A stretch of DNA of 64,000 nucleotides from Margaritifera margaritifera (GCA_029931535.1 JAQPZY010001301.1:558001-622000); one strand, 5' to 3'. Numbered from the stretch's first letter, positions 1-13,254 are shown. Numbers and translations are program-made. Notes: a model not told the origin generated them from the letters alone.

Positions 1-884
1 ATGTAAAATGGAAATATCTTCAATCTTAAAACACTAATTTTCTTCTAAGCATTTCATTCTTCTACACTATATTTAAAATCTCTAGTATCCTCACCAAATG
101 GAAAAAAATAGGTATTTTCATATGACATAGATGCCCATGGCAAAATGGTGTGATTGTACAAAGCTTTGTTCAATATCCAGACACAAAGTTCTAAGTCACA
201 CATGGGCCATAACTCTGTCAAATTTTGCTGCATAATGTGAAAATTCAAAGTTTCAGGTCTTCGTAATTTAAACCTCATAAGAAATTAGGTTTCAATCCAT
301 GAAGTTCTTTGAAAATAATTGAGCAGAAACAAAATTCATGATAGAGGGTCAGATGGAATGGCGGGATGGACAGGATCGATGGAACGAGATGCAAGATAAT
401 GGAACCAATTGCTATGAATATTATAAAACATGCCCATGACATAGAATGTTTTTAAATGTTCATAGTTTTTTTTTTTACTATTTCTCTTAGGGGGTAGCAG
501 GGTTTATGAGAAAAACATACATAATGCATTTTTTGTGTTGCATATTCACAAAGCATCTGTTCAACAAATTTGATAGAAGACATAATAAGTGATAACAGAG
601 ACATAGAAATAAAGATACTGTATGCTATCATTTTTAACTATGGCCACCCCAACTTCAAAATTACCAGTCTGAAAATGAGACCAAATTAGGCATTCATAAG
701 TATATGCTCATGACATAGCAATTTGTCAGCCTATACATTAGATGCCCCCTTTCATAGATACACAGACATGGTAGGGGCATAAACACACTTACCAGTAATT
801 ATAATGAATATTTAGTGTGTTCAAATGTTATATATCTAATTTACAATTTTGCAGAAATGTTTTCTGTCTACATCTCTTCCTCAA
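1..884. other. no gene recognised
   Basis: This is AT-rich sequence with no splice-bounded open frame or clear repeat structure that I can support. If the minus-strand RING/coiled-coil gene continues beyond 7436, this stretch would be one of its introns, but no further cassette exon was found here. A possible donor near 787 has no open frame upstream of it. Confidence 0.4.
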
Positions 885-3800
885 TCACGCCCAAATAACT
901 CACAAACCTGCTTATAATGCGGAGTCAGGTGTGGATCCCATCTTTTTATCTAAAAAAATACCAAAAGAATTGGCCCCTATTTGTTGAATGTGAAGAAAAT
1001 CATAATCAAAACTGGTAAATGAAACTTTGATATATCATTCATTTTATCATCAAAAATGGCAGTTAGTGCCCAAAAATTTAAATCAGCATCATAAAATTCG
1101 CAACTTTTAATAAGAAGTCATATATTTTGTTAAATTTTCCTTTAAAAAAAAAAAATTCTCAGTGCACTGTAAATAACAATATTCGATGATATTTTGATCC
1201 AAGAAAATCTCAATAATACCTACTTGTGGTGGCACTTTAAGAAATAAATACCAATTAAATATGTTTTGTCAAGTGAAATTCTTGTTTTAGTTCTATCGTT
1301 TATTTCGGTTAAAGTGTAATCATCACAAATGCAATATGTCCTCTTGTATTCAACCATGAAAAGTGTCAATCTATCATCACAATTATGTCCACTGAACCTA
1401 ATTAAGTGACAACTATGTTTTAATCTCTGATTTGTGCAAGTGTTTGTTGTATTGTTACAATGAATTAAAAGTGGACCTACTTTGCATTAACACTTTAATT
1501 ACATCTTTTGTATCAAATCAAATATAGGGGGTGGAATATATAAAAAATTTAAAAGGCATGCAAATCCTAATCACATAAGACCTAGTGGTCATGGCAGTGT
1601 GTCAAATCAACTCATTTCAATTGACCAATTGAAAAGTGTTATAAATATTATTATGTAGGTAACATAATTCAAGTATCTAACATTAATCAGTGGTTTATCC
1701 GACTAATTAGCAAATGTGATCAAGGATAGCAAACGGAGCAAGCGAAAGTGAAAGGAGTAGTTGGTGCAGGAAAAGCTTTGTTTCACACACATGGTTCACA
1801 ATGGAGAAGTGAGTTCCAAAGTTTGTAGCAGGATTTACAAATCCGCTTGCCTGACTCCTGGGACAAGTTCAAATTCAGTTTGGTCAAGCTCAAGTTTGCA
1901 AGGCACTTGACCATGGGCAAGTCCAAAAAATTGACAGAGGGATACAAGAAATTTTATTTAATGTTGGTAGTCTGGGTAACATACTTAAAACACTAGCTTT
2001 GTGCGAGCTATTTTACAGACAAGGGGTTATGTTCAGTTCCTAATGCTTTATGTTTTATGCCCTGTGATCTCGTCACAGTACGTATATCAGCACCTTTATT
2101 TCGTGTTTATGTGCAGCGCATTCTTCTTCTACATAACTGGCCACAGTTTCTTTCATCTATTGCTTGTGTCATTTCCATTGTGTAGTCAATTTCAATGCCA
2201 GTCTTGCATTTTCTTGTGCAGACGTGATAATGTGAATATTTACTATTTAAAGCAAGTTTTGACAAATAAGGAATAAATATTTATATTTTAACTTATCAAT
2301 TACATTTTAATCATAATATTTGTTCCTATCCGGGATTCACAGACTTTCAGGTCCTAAGTTAGTCTCAGGCAGTCTGTCAGATTGCCAACTCTAAACAATC
2401 TCCTTTTCAAAGATTGTTTAGATGCATGTCACCAATTTGATGCATGTCCCTTTTGTAGTGAACTTAAAATTCCCAAATTGGCACTCAGAGGTTTGCTCAA
2501 GGATAAGCAGAAATTGCACAATTGCTTGTGATGAAATCGCTGCATCAGTATTTTGCTAATAGAACAATAGAAAGAAAAATCGAGTTTCGATGTTGACAGC
2601 TGTTGTTTCATGAATTAATGTCCCTAGTTTTTGAAAAAAGGAAAGCTTGTTTTATTGTGAACCAAGAATAACACTCGAGCATATCCACATTCACTTGCAA
2701 AAAACAGTGATGTAATACACAATGTTATTGCAGATGCACGTGTGAGTTTGTTGAAACCTCTCAGAGTAACGTTTGTAAAAATCTTTCAAAGGTTGGTTAT
2801 CTCGAAAATAAAGGTAATTTATGCAGAAAAGCAAACAACTTCATTAGAAAAAGCATATTATTGACAAGTATTCCTGACGTAATTACAAAATGAGCATTAA
2901 ACCATTGTCGATGTCCAGCCAGGATGTAAACCACTTCTTAATTTTTCAGAGGTCACTCGGTAACTTGTGCCCTCGCTTATACAGTGAAACCCTGCTATAA
3001 CGCGCCCCGCTGTAATGCAAATTCAGATATAATGCGATCATGGCGTGGCTTCCAAAATTTCATATATTCATTCGCACATGGATTCTTTTTTTCAAAGTAT
3101 GAGAAATAGTGTATAAAATGTGTATATTACAGTATTATTTTGGGGAAGAGATCGCGTATGAATTCGAGTACAATACGTTTGTGGCATGGTTACTGAAATT
3201 TTACATACATGTATTTTTCTCGTACACGGAAAAAAAAAATTTTTTTTAAGTACAAGAAATAGTGTATAAAAAGTTTATTATCATTTTGGGGAAGAGATCA
3301 CGTATGAATTCAATCGTGGCATGGCTTCTGAAATGTAACAATTTCACCAATTTCTTGAAGTGTTATGCCAAAATAAACCTTATCGGAAATGTTACTTATT
3401 ACTAATCCTCGATTTAAGCCAGTAAGTCTTCTTTGTGTTTATCTTCAATTCATGATATATACAATCATTGCTCAAACAATAGCCGACATGTGTTTCTTCT
3501 TTAACTGCATACACAACCAAGCACCAGACAATGTGGTGGTTGATCAAAAATTGTCATATGTGGGTGCTTATGTAGAGACTGAGCTTGGGCGGCAAGATTA
3601 CAGGGAGTTCAAATAACCACTCTCTGTTACTTGGCACTGAACAAGTATCAAACTTGTGGCTCAATCAAAGAGTTGTCACGTGGGAAAACAAAGAAGGGAT
3701 TAAAGACAAAAATGCACAGGAAGTTGTAGAACTCTGCTTGGCACTGAACAAGTATTAAATTTGCGGCACGATCAAAAGGATTGTCAACTTGAAAACAGAG

Positions 3801-4400
3801 CGAGTACTACATTTACAAGCCAAGCCAAGGGCTTTTCAGCCCATGTGCACCGGCAGATAACTCAGGAAAATATCACGTGGGAATTAAATCTGACTTATGG
3901 AAAAGGAAAATACAAATTAAATCATAACTTTTATTGCATCAAGCACTGTTTATACAGCAAAACAAAAATATTAATACAAATACAGATCGTTCGGACTTGC
4001 ATACAAATGGAAGCAATATATGTGCTAATAAACAAATTTGACCGACACTACACAAAGGGTTGTCATGTGGGAAAGCAAAGACGGATCGATATCAGAGAGT
4101 AATCAGTGTCGATACCCTATTCATGCTATACATTAGACGTGTATACGTTGTTCTCTGAATAAAGTAAAATATATTAAAACCTTGCAATAATGCGACCCTG
4201 CTTTTTCCGCGATCAAATTTTATGGACCCCAAATATTGCGTTATTGCGGGGTTTCACTGTACTGCGGTCTGTGCTTTTGGACCCCATTGTGCATGAATTA
4301 TTGAGGAAGAGGTGTATTTGTTATAGAAATAACAGTATTTTGTACTATTTGGAAAAGGACCTCAGCTCATTATACTTTCTATAAAATATTACACTGATTA
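885..4400 (+). repeat. dispersed repeat, copy A (interrupted by a Tigger-like element)
   Basis: About 2.2 kb of this interval, omitting the nested element at 2982-4259, is colinear with 19190-20680. The shared landmarks come in the same order: the 'cttataatgcgg' start, the 'ttgttgaatgtgaa' block, the 'gttttgtcaagtgaaat' block, and an end that reads '.gtctgtgcttttggacc'. The part from about 1830 to 2320 also matches 50815-51193, and that third copy resumes at 52734. It is a transposon-derived family of unknown class, since no coding remnant was recognised. Confidence 0.7.
2982..4259. mobile_element. Tigger/pogo-like DNA transposon, non-autonomous
   Basis: The ends are inverted repeats: the left begins cagtgaaaccctgctataac and the right ends gcggggtttcactg. 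The element is flanked on both sides by TA (2980-2981 and 4260-4261). TA target duplication and CAGT-type ends are typical of the pogo/Tigger branch of Tc1/mariner. No transposase is intact. A stretch near 3840-3895 is the reverse complement of the region just after the transposase fragment in the relative at 46814-48616. It sits inside dispersed repeat copy A, and the uninterrupted target is preserved near 20611. Confidence 0.8.
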
Positions 4401-4698
4401 GAATTCTCAGGTATTAAATTATTGAAGCTGACAAATCTCTAACTTCTGTATAATCTGTTTTGGGATAATGCAGAGTTGCCTAACCCTTCCAATGAAAAAC
4501 AGTAAGGTGGGGCAGGAAATATAGTAAAGTAGCTGCTTTAAATTGTAACGTGATTAAAAATGCTAAAAAATATAGACAAACCTTATTGATAGTATGTGTT
4601 AATGGATAAGATGTCCACTCTTTCATCAATGCTGCATTCGTCTGGCTATACAATAACTTAGAGTTATATTGTAAACATTTTACTGCTCTTTGCAGTCA

Positions 4699-4833
<135 letters not shown>

Positions 4834-4926
4834 AACTTTCCCTTAGTTGTATATGCAGTATATTTTACATGTAATGCCTACTGGTTAAGACCTATACTGC
4901 TCGACTGTATTCACCTTTAATTCTTT

Positions 4927-7161
4927 TCAGCTCAGATGCACTGTGCTGTCTGTTGTAGCAATGAACACTATTTCCTCTAACACCATAACAGACTTCAAGT
5001 GGGCAGTTTTACCTCCTAACTGTGATCTAATATCAGTGTGTTTTTTTCTTATAACAGAAAAACACCTCTCACATGCAGCATTACTGTCAGGAATGGTCAA
5101 TATTCCCAGCATGACATTGGTAAATACTTGTACTTTGGACTTCCATTTGAGTCTTTCTTTTGAATTAACTTACTGCACTGTTCATCTACTCTGTCAGTTT
5201 CTAATTCTTGTAGTTCTGACCAGTCATCAACCTGATATTCAATAAATTCAAGTTCAACTGAATCTGTTGTACACTCATGTGGTATAAGTGATGGAAAGCT
5301 TTCAATAAAGTACTGAACAGAATGAAATTGTGCTTGCTCTTTCTTCTCAATATCACAAACCTCAGCATGTTCTAACAATTCTTCTTGTAGAAGAAACTTG
5401 TTTTTGATGTAAGTACATTCAGTAATGAAATAGCTTCTTACACTGCTGTAAAATCTTTTAAGCGTGCCCTCTGATAATCTACTTTTATTTATTTTTATGT
5501 AATCTCTTGCTCCAGAACCAATAACCATCTCAGAATCATCTTTTTGTTGTGTGCTATCACTGAATGGAACCTGAAGTACAGTCTTATCTTTCATGGAAGC
5601 TGGCTTCATAAATCTAATTAATACATTTCTCACCAAATCATGCAAAATGTTTTCAATCGACGAACCAGTGGTCAGTCTTGCTGAAAAAGTAAATTAACTT
5701 TGTCAAATACTGGAATTATATGATTCAAGAACAAGCAATTTAGTTTAAATTCTGCTGAAAAGAGACATTTGTGAATTTGTTGCAGTCTCTCGGGCTGTTT
5801 TTTCACAGTTTCTACCTCAATGCCATCCTTTCTCTGTCACCTCTTCTGAACAGTTTTATCAGAAACATCACTTTTTGTTGGAGCCTTTATTTCAAGAGTT
5901 TCAGTTGTAGTAACAGTTTGCATTTGGAGTAGGTTTCCTCAATGAACCAATTTTACTTGGGGGTGCCACAAATAAATCGGTAAATTTTGATGGTTTCTTA
6001 ACAGCAGTACTACTTGCACCCACAGCAGTTGATCTCACACTTTCCTTTTCCTCGGATGTGTCTATTTGTTTGGTTTGTACAATTTCTCTTCATTTGTGAC
6101 AAAATCCTTCAAGGGGACCCAATGGTCCAAGAGATGATTCAAACACTTGTCTGGTGATAACCAATGTGTACATGCATGTTTTAAAAATTTTTGATTTTCT
6201 TTGCTGTGAAATTCTTGATAGAATTTTAGGGAATCTAATGTAATAAGAAGATCCTCTACTTTGGCATTAAGTTTGGAAGAAGCCTTTTCTGCTGCCAGGT
6301 GAATCAAATGACATGGGCAACACGAGCAATAAAGTTTTGCCTGTTTATGTAAGAAATATCCAAATACTCCTTTGGTTATTCCAACCATCACATTAGCATT
6401 GTCACAGTCAAGTGAAATTATATCATTATATGGAATTGACCAAGTTTTCATTTCAGGATCAATTAATTTAAATATATTTTCTCCAATGGCGTTCCTTTCA
6501 CAAATAGGCACAGACAGTATCCTAGAAATAACTTGCCCTTCCTTGTTGTCAAAATATCTTACCACAACTGGATACTGCTTTAAGTCCATGTCACTACTTC
6601 AATCTGTGGCAATAGAAAAGGCTTTGCATTTTATATTGTCAACAATGTTTTCCTTCTTTATTAAAGAAAGTTCATTTACAACTGCTTACATTTTACTCCT
6701 TGCACAGCTGTATTCGGCGGCTATTTTAGAGTCTGGGAACATTTTGACAAACAACTTGTTCACATAATCTGCCACACTTACTTGTAGATTATGCTCCACG
6801 ATAATTCACTAAAGAGAGTTTCTGCATTTATAATGGCAACATTTAAGTCGGAGAATTCCTTTGGGGGCTCAAGGAATGATGAAATTTTCTTTGATGAACT
6901 TTGCAAGGCAGCTAAATCCTTGTTTTTCTTCGTGGAAATATGTCTTTTACAATCTTCCTTCCCTCCGCGTGCAATGCTGAAATGATGACTACATGTATTA
7001 CAAAAGGTAATGGTTTCACCTTTTACTGATCTCTGGATAACAGGGAAAAATTGTGTGTATTCTGGTTTGAGCTTCTGTGCCCATTATTTTCATTTAATCT
7101 TTCTTGGTGGCTCATCATCGGAGTCACAGTCATGAGCACATTTTATTTTCTTGGTTGCCAT
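4927..7161 (-). pseudogene. hAT-superfamily transposase pseudogene
   Basis: The minus strand holds colinear fragments of a hAT transposase. The start is at 7161 (MATKKIKCAHDCDSDDEPP, then a stop). A catalytic-region fragment at 6062-6589 includes the stretch DCDNANVMVGI, a plausible second-Asp region, and a CSCCPCHLIHLAAEKA stretch. A middle fragment lies at 5097-5645. The C-terminal dimerisation motif is at 4927-5112 (SNAACERCFSVIRKKHTDIR), with the NA..ER.FS signature of the family. Stops and frameshifts separate the parts, so no full product is possible. In an intact element this enzyme would excise and reinsert the transposon. The fragment order and the flanking inverted repeats agree with an old, inactive insertion. 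Confidence 0.8.
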
Positions 7162-7435
7162 ATTTAGTTACACTAATACCGAATCCGAACAAAAACGACA
7201 AATTCTGGAATGGATATTAAGATTTTCACTGAAATTCATAAGGGAAAGAGAGGAAATCGTAATGGCATAAGTTACCCCTGAAAATCGCAAGGGTTATGCC
7301 AATATTGTAAGGGTAGGCAAATCTAGATAGCAGTCTATTATCAGTCACTGAGAGCCCCTATGACCCCATCCCTTTCTTCTAGTACATGACTAAAATAGTA
7401 ACTACTTTTTATGTAACTACCATATGTATACCTAC

Positions 7436-7549
7436 CAATCAGAGACCTTCTGTCTTCTTCAATATCTGTGAACTTTTCTTCTAAAAGTCTACATGTTTCA
7501 TCAATGTGCTTCAGTGTTTCCAGCTGAGTTTTTAGCATAGCCATTTCAC
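7436..7549 (-). CDS. coiled-coil exon (last visible) of the RING gene
   Basis: This exon is 114 nt, phase 1-1. On the minus strand it is preceded by attctatttag and followed by the donor gtaggtatac. It encodes Gly, then EMAMLKTQLETLKHIDETC and RLLEEKFTDIEEDRRSLI. Leu, Met and Ile spacing with many Glu and Lys residues is typical of a coiled coil. It ends with a splice donor and not a stop codon, so at least one more exon lies downstream on this strand. None was recognised between here and the left edge, where the next 2.8 kb is a hAT transposon. Confidence 0.8.
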
Positions 7550-8277
7550 CTAAATAGAATAAAAAATGTTTCCCAATAACATTTTCCTCTAACTGTTGGT
7601 TTCAGGACTTCAGGAAAAAGAAAAATGCAAATTTAACTTAGGTGGAAGAGATCTTTGGGGCAAAGTTACAGCCAGCCATCCCAATGTCAACCACTCCAAC
7701 CAACCATTCTTAGCTATCAGTCATAAAAGTGGTATTTCATTGTGCCAGGTGCATTTCATTCTAAACCCATTAGTACCTTCTGAAATTACATAATTATTGA
7801 AATGGATATGTATGTGCAATGAATATAGTCATTTAGCACCACATAGATAAATGTTCCTATAACCTCTCTATCCTATGTCATAATTAACAGTCATTTCAAC
7901 TGAATCAGCAAAAGAAAGATATTGAGGATGGTGGCCTGGCCATTGGCAGCCACAATGAATCAATGAATGTCAGATCAGAACCATTTGCATTTGGGACCAT
8001 CTAAATATTGTAGGGAATACTTTGCTAAAACCCATGTTCATACAATCTGCCATTAGGGGGTGAAGTAACACAAGTGATTCATTCATCAGTCATCAATTGT
8101 TTTCACCCATACTGGTCAATTATATTTTCCTGCATTTTGTTCATTGTATTATATTCATTTAGCCAAATGATCCACTGATTGATGTCTTCATGTCTAACTC
8201 ATTCACACCAGCACCCATTTATATGCATTATAAAGCAGTAAAATAGTCTTTGCTCTAGAAAGAAACACAAGTCTTAC
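7550..8277. other. intron of the RING/coiled-coil gene
   Basis: This is the short (728 bp) intron between the 114-nt and 96-nt exons. No repeat, RNA gene or further cassette was seen. It is the only intron after the RING exon, apart from the 324-bp one at 32.8-33.1 kb, that is not visibly loaded with transposons. Confidence 0.6.
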
Positions 8278-8373
8278 CTTGAAGAAACTCAACATGCGCT
8301 TCCAATAATTTACAACTGTTCTGGGTCTTCTCCAGATCTTCCCGAAGCAGTCTTGTCAGATTCTGCTCATTTT
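8278..8373 (-). CDS. coiled-coil exon of the RING gene
   Basis: This exon is 96 nt, phase 1-1. The minus-strand acceptor is tttctacttgcag and the donor is gtaagacttg. The peptide reads NEQNLTRLLREDLEKTQ then NSCKLLEAHVEFLQ. The hydrophobic residues fall in a heptad-like pattern with charged residues between them, as in a coiled coil. The frame continues directly into the exon at 7436-7549. Confidence 0.85.
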
Positions 8374-8819
8374 CTGCAAGTAGAAATATGAAATTAAATG
8401 AATTACTACACAATGGATCCACCAGTTCTCCTTGAAGGCTAATAAATTCCTCCACACAAAGAACAGCTCTACACATCCTGCTTACATGCAGCATGGTATA
8501 CTATTTATGACCACAGAAAGCGTGTTAACAAGTTTAATTATGAGACAGAGAGAGAGTACATGATATCTATGAGTTATCTATGCAACTGCCCTTATAACTT
8601 AACATTCAAATATTTTTATTTTTCCAAATCCAAATTTTGATAACAATAACATAATGTCATTGATGTATGAACTTAATTCATATTATATATTATGTAAAGC
8701 ATCCCAATTTCAGTCTTACTAAATCCTGCATTTTTTTACTAGAAGCTACATATGCATTCATGCACCTATTTCAACAGAAGTTCATTCAATTTTGTTATTT
8801 TTTAATTTGGGCTATTCCA

Positions 8820-8846
8820 GAAATAATGGGGGGGGGGGGAGGAGGG
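8820..8846. repeat. G-rich low-complexity tract
   Basis: A run of ten G bases followed by gaggaggg lies in the intron. It has no coding meaning, but homopolymers of this kind are prone to length errors. Confidence 0.8.
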
Positions 8847-9114
8847 CCGATGGCACTTTTTATTTTCACCCACCAGTCATAAAATATAATTATATAATTA
8901 TTATCACCCCACACCTTGGATGAAATATATATTTCTTCAAGCATCTCAATGCATGAAATTTATTTGTGGAAATTCGACCTAGCATGAATGCATATTAAGA
9001 TAAAAGGCAGTCCATAAGAGGGCTTGTTTTCGTTAAATTTTCAGTATCTAGGGTGTAGTATATAGTGTTCGTTTACTCCTCCAAAATAACAAATTTATGT
9101 GAGCCTTCATAGTC

Positions 9115-10125
9115 CAAGCTTCCTCCAACCCTTCCCACTCCATTTTACATATTTGAACATTTATGTTGGGGTGTGGGGTCAGAATGCATTGCCTTTCTAA
9201 AAGTTGGAATTAGCCGACACTGTGCAGTGTTTGCATATGGTAGCAGCTTACTAGTGGGAACGGGAAACTTAAAGGACCTTACATCGAGCCATACCTGCAT
9301 CAAATCGATAGCAGGAGGATTTATTTTCTCATAAATTGCGAGTATAGCTTTCATTACGTGTTTAATCCACTGACTGGAGAATTGAAACAAAAGCATTGAT
9401 GTAATGTGACCTGGTACTCGCCATTTGCATTGCTAGTCACATGACAACCCAAATCTCACAACCTACATGTCCATGACATCAGAGGTCCAGTAGTCACGTG
9501 TTGTACCAACAAAACCTCCTTTCCCATGATGTTGTGAAACAAATTTGAAAATATTAAATGAAATTCACATAATGTTTGTAAAAAAGCAAAAGGAAACGTA
9601 ATTCTCAACATATTTATTTCGAGAGCAACTACCAGACACACGCCGATGTTGCAAAAACCTTGAGAAATCCAGGCTCATCAAGCAGAGAGCACATGTCGAT
9701 GATATTTTTGTTGGTATCATGTGACTACTGCTTTGACATGTGCTCTCTGCCTGCTGAATCTGGCTTTATCCAGGTTGCTGTGATATTGACAAGTTTCTGG
9801 CTGTTGTTCTCAGTATAAAGATGTTGATAATTATGTGTCCTTTCATTTTTTTTTACAAACATTACATTACTTTCATTTAATATTTTTGAATTCTTTTGTA
9901 CACAACATTGGAAAGGGGTTTTTCTTTGGTATCACATGACTATTGAACCTCTGATGTCATGGACAGGTTGCAACATTTGGGTAGTCACGTGACTAGCAAT
10001 GCAAATGGTGAGTACCAGGTACAATTTCATCAATTGTGTAGTTCGTCTTGTCTGTCGTCGGATTAAACACATAACAAAAGCTATACTCGCAATTTCTTAG
10101 AAAATAAATTTTCTTTATATTCTAT
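9115..10125. mobile_element. fold-back element with long palindrome
   Basis: From about 9320 to 10110 the sequence is an imperfect palindrome centred near 9716. GCAGAGAGCACATGTC at 9682-9697 pairs with GACATGTGCTCTCTGC at 9735-9750. The block around the ttattttctc run near 9321 pairs with gaaaataaat near 10100. The blocks with cgccatttgcattgctagtc (about 9420) and gactagcaatgcaaatggtg (about 9990) also pair. The flank at 9115-9320 recurs inverted at 49280-49530 and in part at 54420-54490. This is characteristic of a fold-back or MITE-type DNA transposon with no coding capacity. Confidence 0.75.
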
Positions 10126-10660
10126 ATGCAGCGATTTAACCAGGATACATTGCCACTTTTGTTCATGCACTTTAATAACTTGTTAGGTTTTATACTTAAT
10201 GCTGTATTAATCACAGAAATATGTACTAGATAAAAGTATTAATTCAATTAACAAGAAGGCAAGGGCAGGCATACTAAGTCCATAATCAAAGTATTCCTGT
10301 AAAATATTTGTATTTCACACCAAGGTCAAAGTTAACACGATGGACTGATGGACCAAAGTGACACAATATGTCCCTTCCACGTTTGTGGCGTGAAAGAAAA
10401 ACATCCTGGTCTGATATCAAAATGACACTATCCTTGCATCTGGACATTCTATATGCAGCAATTCATAATCAGGATACATTGCCACTTTTATTCATACACT
10501 TTAATAACTTGTTAGGTTTTATACTTAATGCTGTGTTAATCACAGAAGTATGTACCAGATAAAAGTATTAATTCCATTTACAAGACCAGTGCAGACATGT
10601 CAAGTTCATGATCAAAGTATTCCTATGAAACATCTGTACTTCACTCCAAGGTCAAAAGGT
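10121..10660. repeat. tandem duplication, 327-bp spacing
   Basis: The block beginning tctatatgcagc at 10121 recurs at 10448. About 200 bp is conserved, including 'aacttgttaggttttatact' and 'caaagtattcct'. The copies have diverged by point changes. This is noncoding intron sequence next to the fold-back element. Confidence 0.85.
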
Positions 10661-11260
10661 TGAGTGAGCATATCATATGATGAATTACCGTGGTGTTATA
10701 ATAAGTTATCCAAAGTACTGAAAAAATGCATCAAGGAGTTTAGAAAATATAAACAAACCTAAAAATGTTTACAAAAATCTCAACGCAAATTTTCTTAGTG
10801 CCAAGAGTGCAAGTGTGCATGTCACAGAATAATTTGTCATAGTTTCATAATGATTCAACCCAAATATGAAGAAAATTCATCAAGGGGTTTAGGAAATATA
10901 AGTCAATAAAAAGACTAAATGAAAACCATTGGCAACTTTTGTGATGACTGTATCCTTGAGTACAAGGTCAAAAAGGCAAGCAAGTGTGTCACAAAATGAA
11001 TTGTCTTAGATTCATAATGATTAATGCAACATGTGATGATAATCTATCAAGGGCCATGGAAATAGCAACAAATGAAAAGACTGTAACCAGTCTCTTAACA
11101 CAAATCTTTTATGATTAGTACCTTGACCAAGGGGCAAGAGTGCATGTAATTGAATTAACTGTATTTGCTTCATAATGATTTGTACCTAGTATGATGAGAA
11201 TCTATAATAGGGTTTTGCAAATATATGCAGATTAAAAACTTCAACTAAAACCTTAACAAT
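10661..11260. repeat. degenerate tandem repeat, roughly 170-180 bp units
   Basis: Three to four loose units share a 'ttcataatgatt..' block, then 'gaaaatncatcaaggggtttaggaaatat', then an 'aaggtcaaaa' block. Examples begin near 10845, 11010 and 11170. It looks like an old satellite-like remnant in an intron, and no coding frame is conserved across the units. Confidence 0.55.
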
Positions 11261-11509
11261 TTATTTACACTACCATTGCCAGTGCTAGAAAAGTAACTGC
11301 TATGCCTCTCTTTCCATCAATGTGGGCATTCGAGAAAATTTCCTAAAATGTCCTCTCAAGCAAACTTTTTTCTCTTTTCCAGCATTTCACCTCCATGTGA
11401 GGTAACAATATATGTGACAAGATGAACATTAGGTTAATCTTTTTATAGTATGTACAGACAAATGAAAAATGTATGCAAGGTTTCAAGTTTCAGGAATGAA
11501 AAAAATTAC

Positions 11510-11635
11510 CCAATTTCTTCTCGGTCTCCTTCAATTGCTGATCCTTCTCTTTGATCTCTGCCTGTGCACTTGAAAGTTGCTGCAAAAAGATGTCTTTTTC
11601 TTTCTTGAAACACTGTTCTTTAGAAGCAATTTCAT
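11510..11635 (-). CDS. coiled-coil exon of the RING gene (longest cassette)
   Basis: This exon is 126 nt, phase 1-1. The minus-strand acceptor is tgcattttcag and the donor is gtaatttttt. Its first codon is completed by the upstream exon to Asp. It continues EIASKEQCFKKEKDIFLQQL, then SSAQAEIKEKDQQLKETEKK and Leu. The high Lys/Glu/Gln content with regular Leu and Ile makes this the clearest coiled-coil segment in the window. Confidence 0.87.
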
Positions 11636-11722
11636 CTGAAAATGCAAATTTAGGTAAGATAATTAAACTATCCCTATGTGATTGTAAAGAAATACTGCGA
11701 GAAAGTGGGCAAGTTTGCAATA

Positions 11723-13163
11723 CAGTAAGACCTGTCTTAAGCAACCTTTGCTATGAGCGATCACCTATAATTTATGACCACAATCATCATGCATGGATTG
11801 ATTTTATTATATAAATGCACCGTCGTGGGCAACTACATGCAGAATACGAATAGTGACTACGATGTTTAGGCAAAGTATGTGATTTGGCACTGCTAAGAAT
11901 GATCCCATCGTAAAAACAGATAAACACCACAGACCTTTATTTAATCCTTTGTAATCATGACCGCTTTAGAAGGTCTTCAGGCAGAGTGCAGATTGTTCCA
12001 ATCAACACTGCTATCAAGTCCCACACTCAAGAATGGATATATACAAACTAACCTTTTTATTTAATCTTTTGTAAACATGAATGCTCAGGAGGATTTGTTC
12101 TAAACATAACAAAAGCTGAGTCTGGTTACCAATCTTCTAAAATGTACAGGTCATGCAGGTAGCATCGTTCGCTACAGACCATAAACCAGACTAAAGTTCG
12201 TCACTAACTGCAACTGATGTGTTGAAGTCATGTAAATACTGATTAATCTTTCCTACTTCAAAGACAGTACACGGTCAATTCAGTGGTTCATATTGTTTCT
12301 TTATCTCTGGCACAAACTCCACAACTCCAATAATGTCATAATTAGCAACCTTCTTAAAGGGCTTCACTGTAGTGGTCTAGTACATTCTTTGCCACTGAAG
12401 TCAATTCATAAAGCCCGAGGTGAATGAGGTCTTTGTCTTTTGTCTTTAATAAGTGATTAACATTTTCCAGATTTGATTGTCATTGTAAAAGGTTTATTTT
12501 GTTTGTTGCTTTTTCAATGTTACAGTTATTAAAACCCACACACCAAGATGCCATCTGTTCATCATAGTTGCAGCTGGTTACACCCTTTATTTATCAAGTT
12601 AATTTCTTTATGTCATCAGTGAATTAAGCCTTTGGCTTTTGTCTCTGAATAAATTTATTTTGTTTCTGGATGGGTTAATTCTGACTTTTTTATTTCATTT
12701 ATTGATACATATATATTCTGTATTTACCCAAAGCCTGATTAAAACTGCTAATTCATGCACAGGATGAGTAAATGTTATCATAGCTAACTCTTATGCTACA
12801 CTTAAATTAACTCTGCAATTTATGGGCATGTGAAGTTAACTTATGGATAGGTTAAATAAATATTACCTAAGTTAATTTTGTAACTGATATGATAATACAT
12901 GTACACCTAATCTTCAAACATAAATGTAAATGTTTTATGATAGATGTAATTCTTTTATTGCAATATAAAATTATTCTGAGATGAAATGAATGCAATAATT
13001 TAACAAGAACTATGAATAATGAATAAATTACATGTACAGTAATCTTGGGTACTTTTTCTACTTAAGCCGTGTTGAATTTTGACCTTGAATACTGATGATC
13101 TTGTACAAACCTGTTATGAGAGACCACCTATCTTGAGAGGTGGTTTCTTGAGAGTTTTTACTG
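11723..13163. mobile_element. Tigger/pogo-like element
   Basis: The left end is cagtaagacctgtcttaagc. The right end, reverse-complemented, is cagtaaaaactctcaagaaa followed by a ccacctctcaagata block that mirrors the gatcacct block on the left. TA flanks it at 11721-11722 and 13164-13165. No transposase frame was recognised in its 1.44 kb. Its right tip overlaps the start of the tandemly duplicated minisatellite block. Confidence 0.65.
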
Positions 13164-13254
13164 TAATAACAAACTTGATACATAATTAATTCTAAATATT
13201 ACAAAATTTAAATTATTTCACTATTCGATGGAAAATCAGATGGAAAATGAACAT

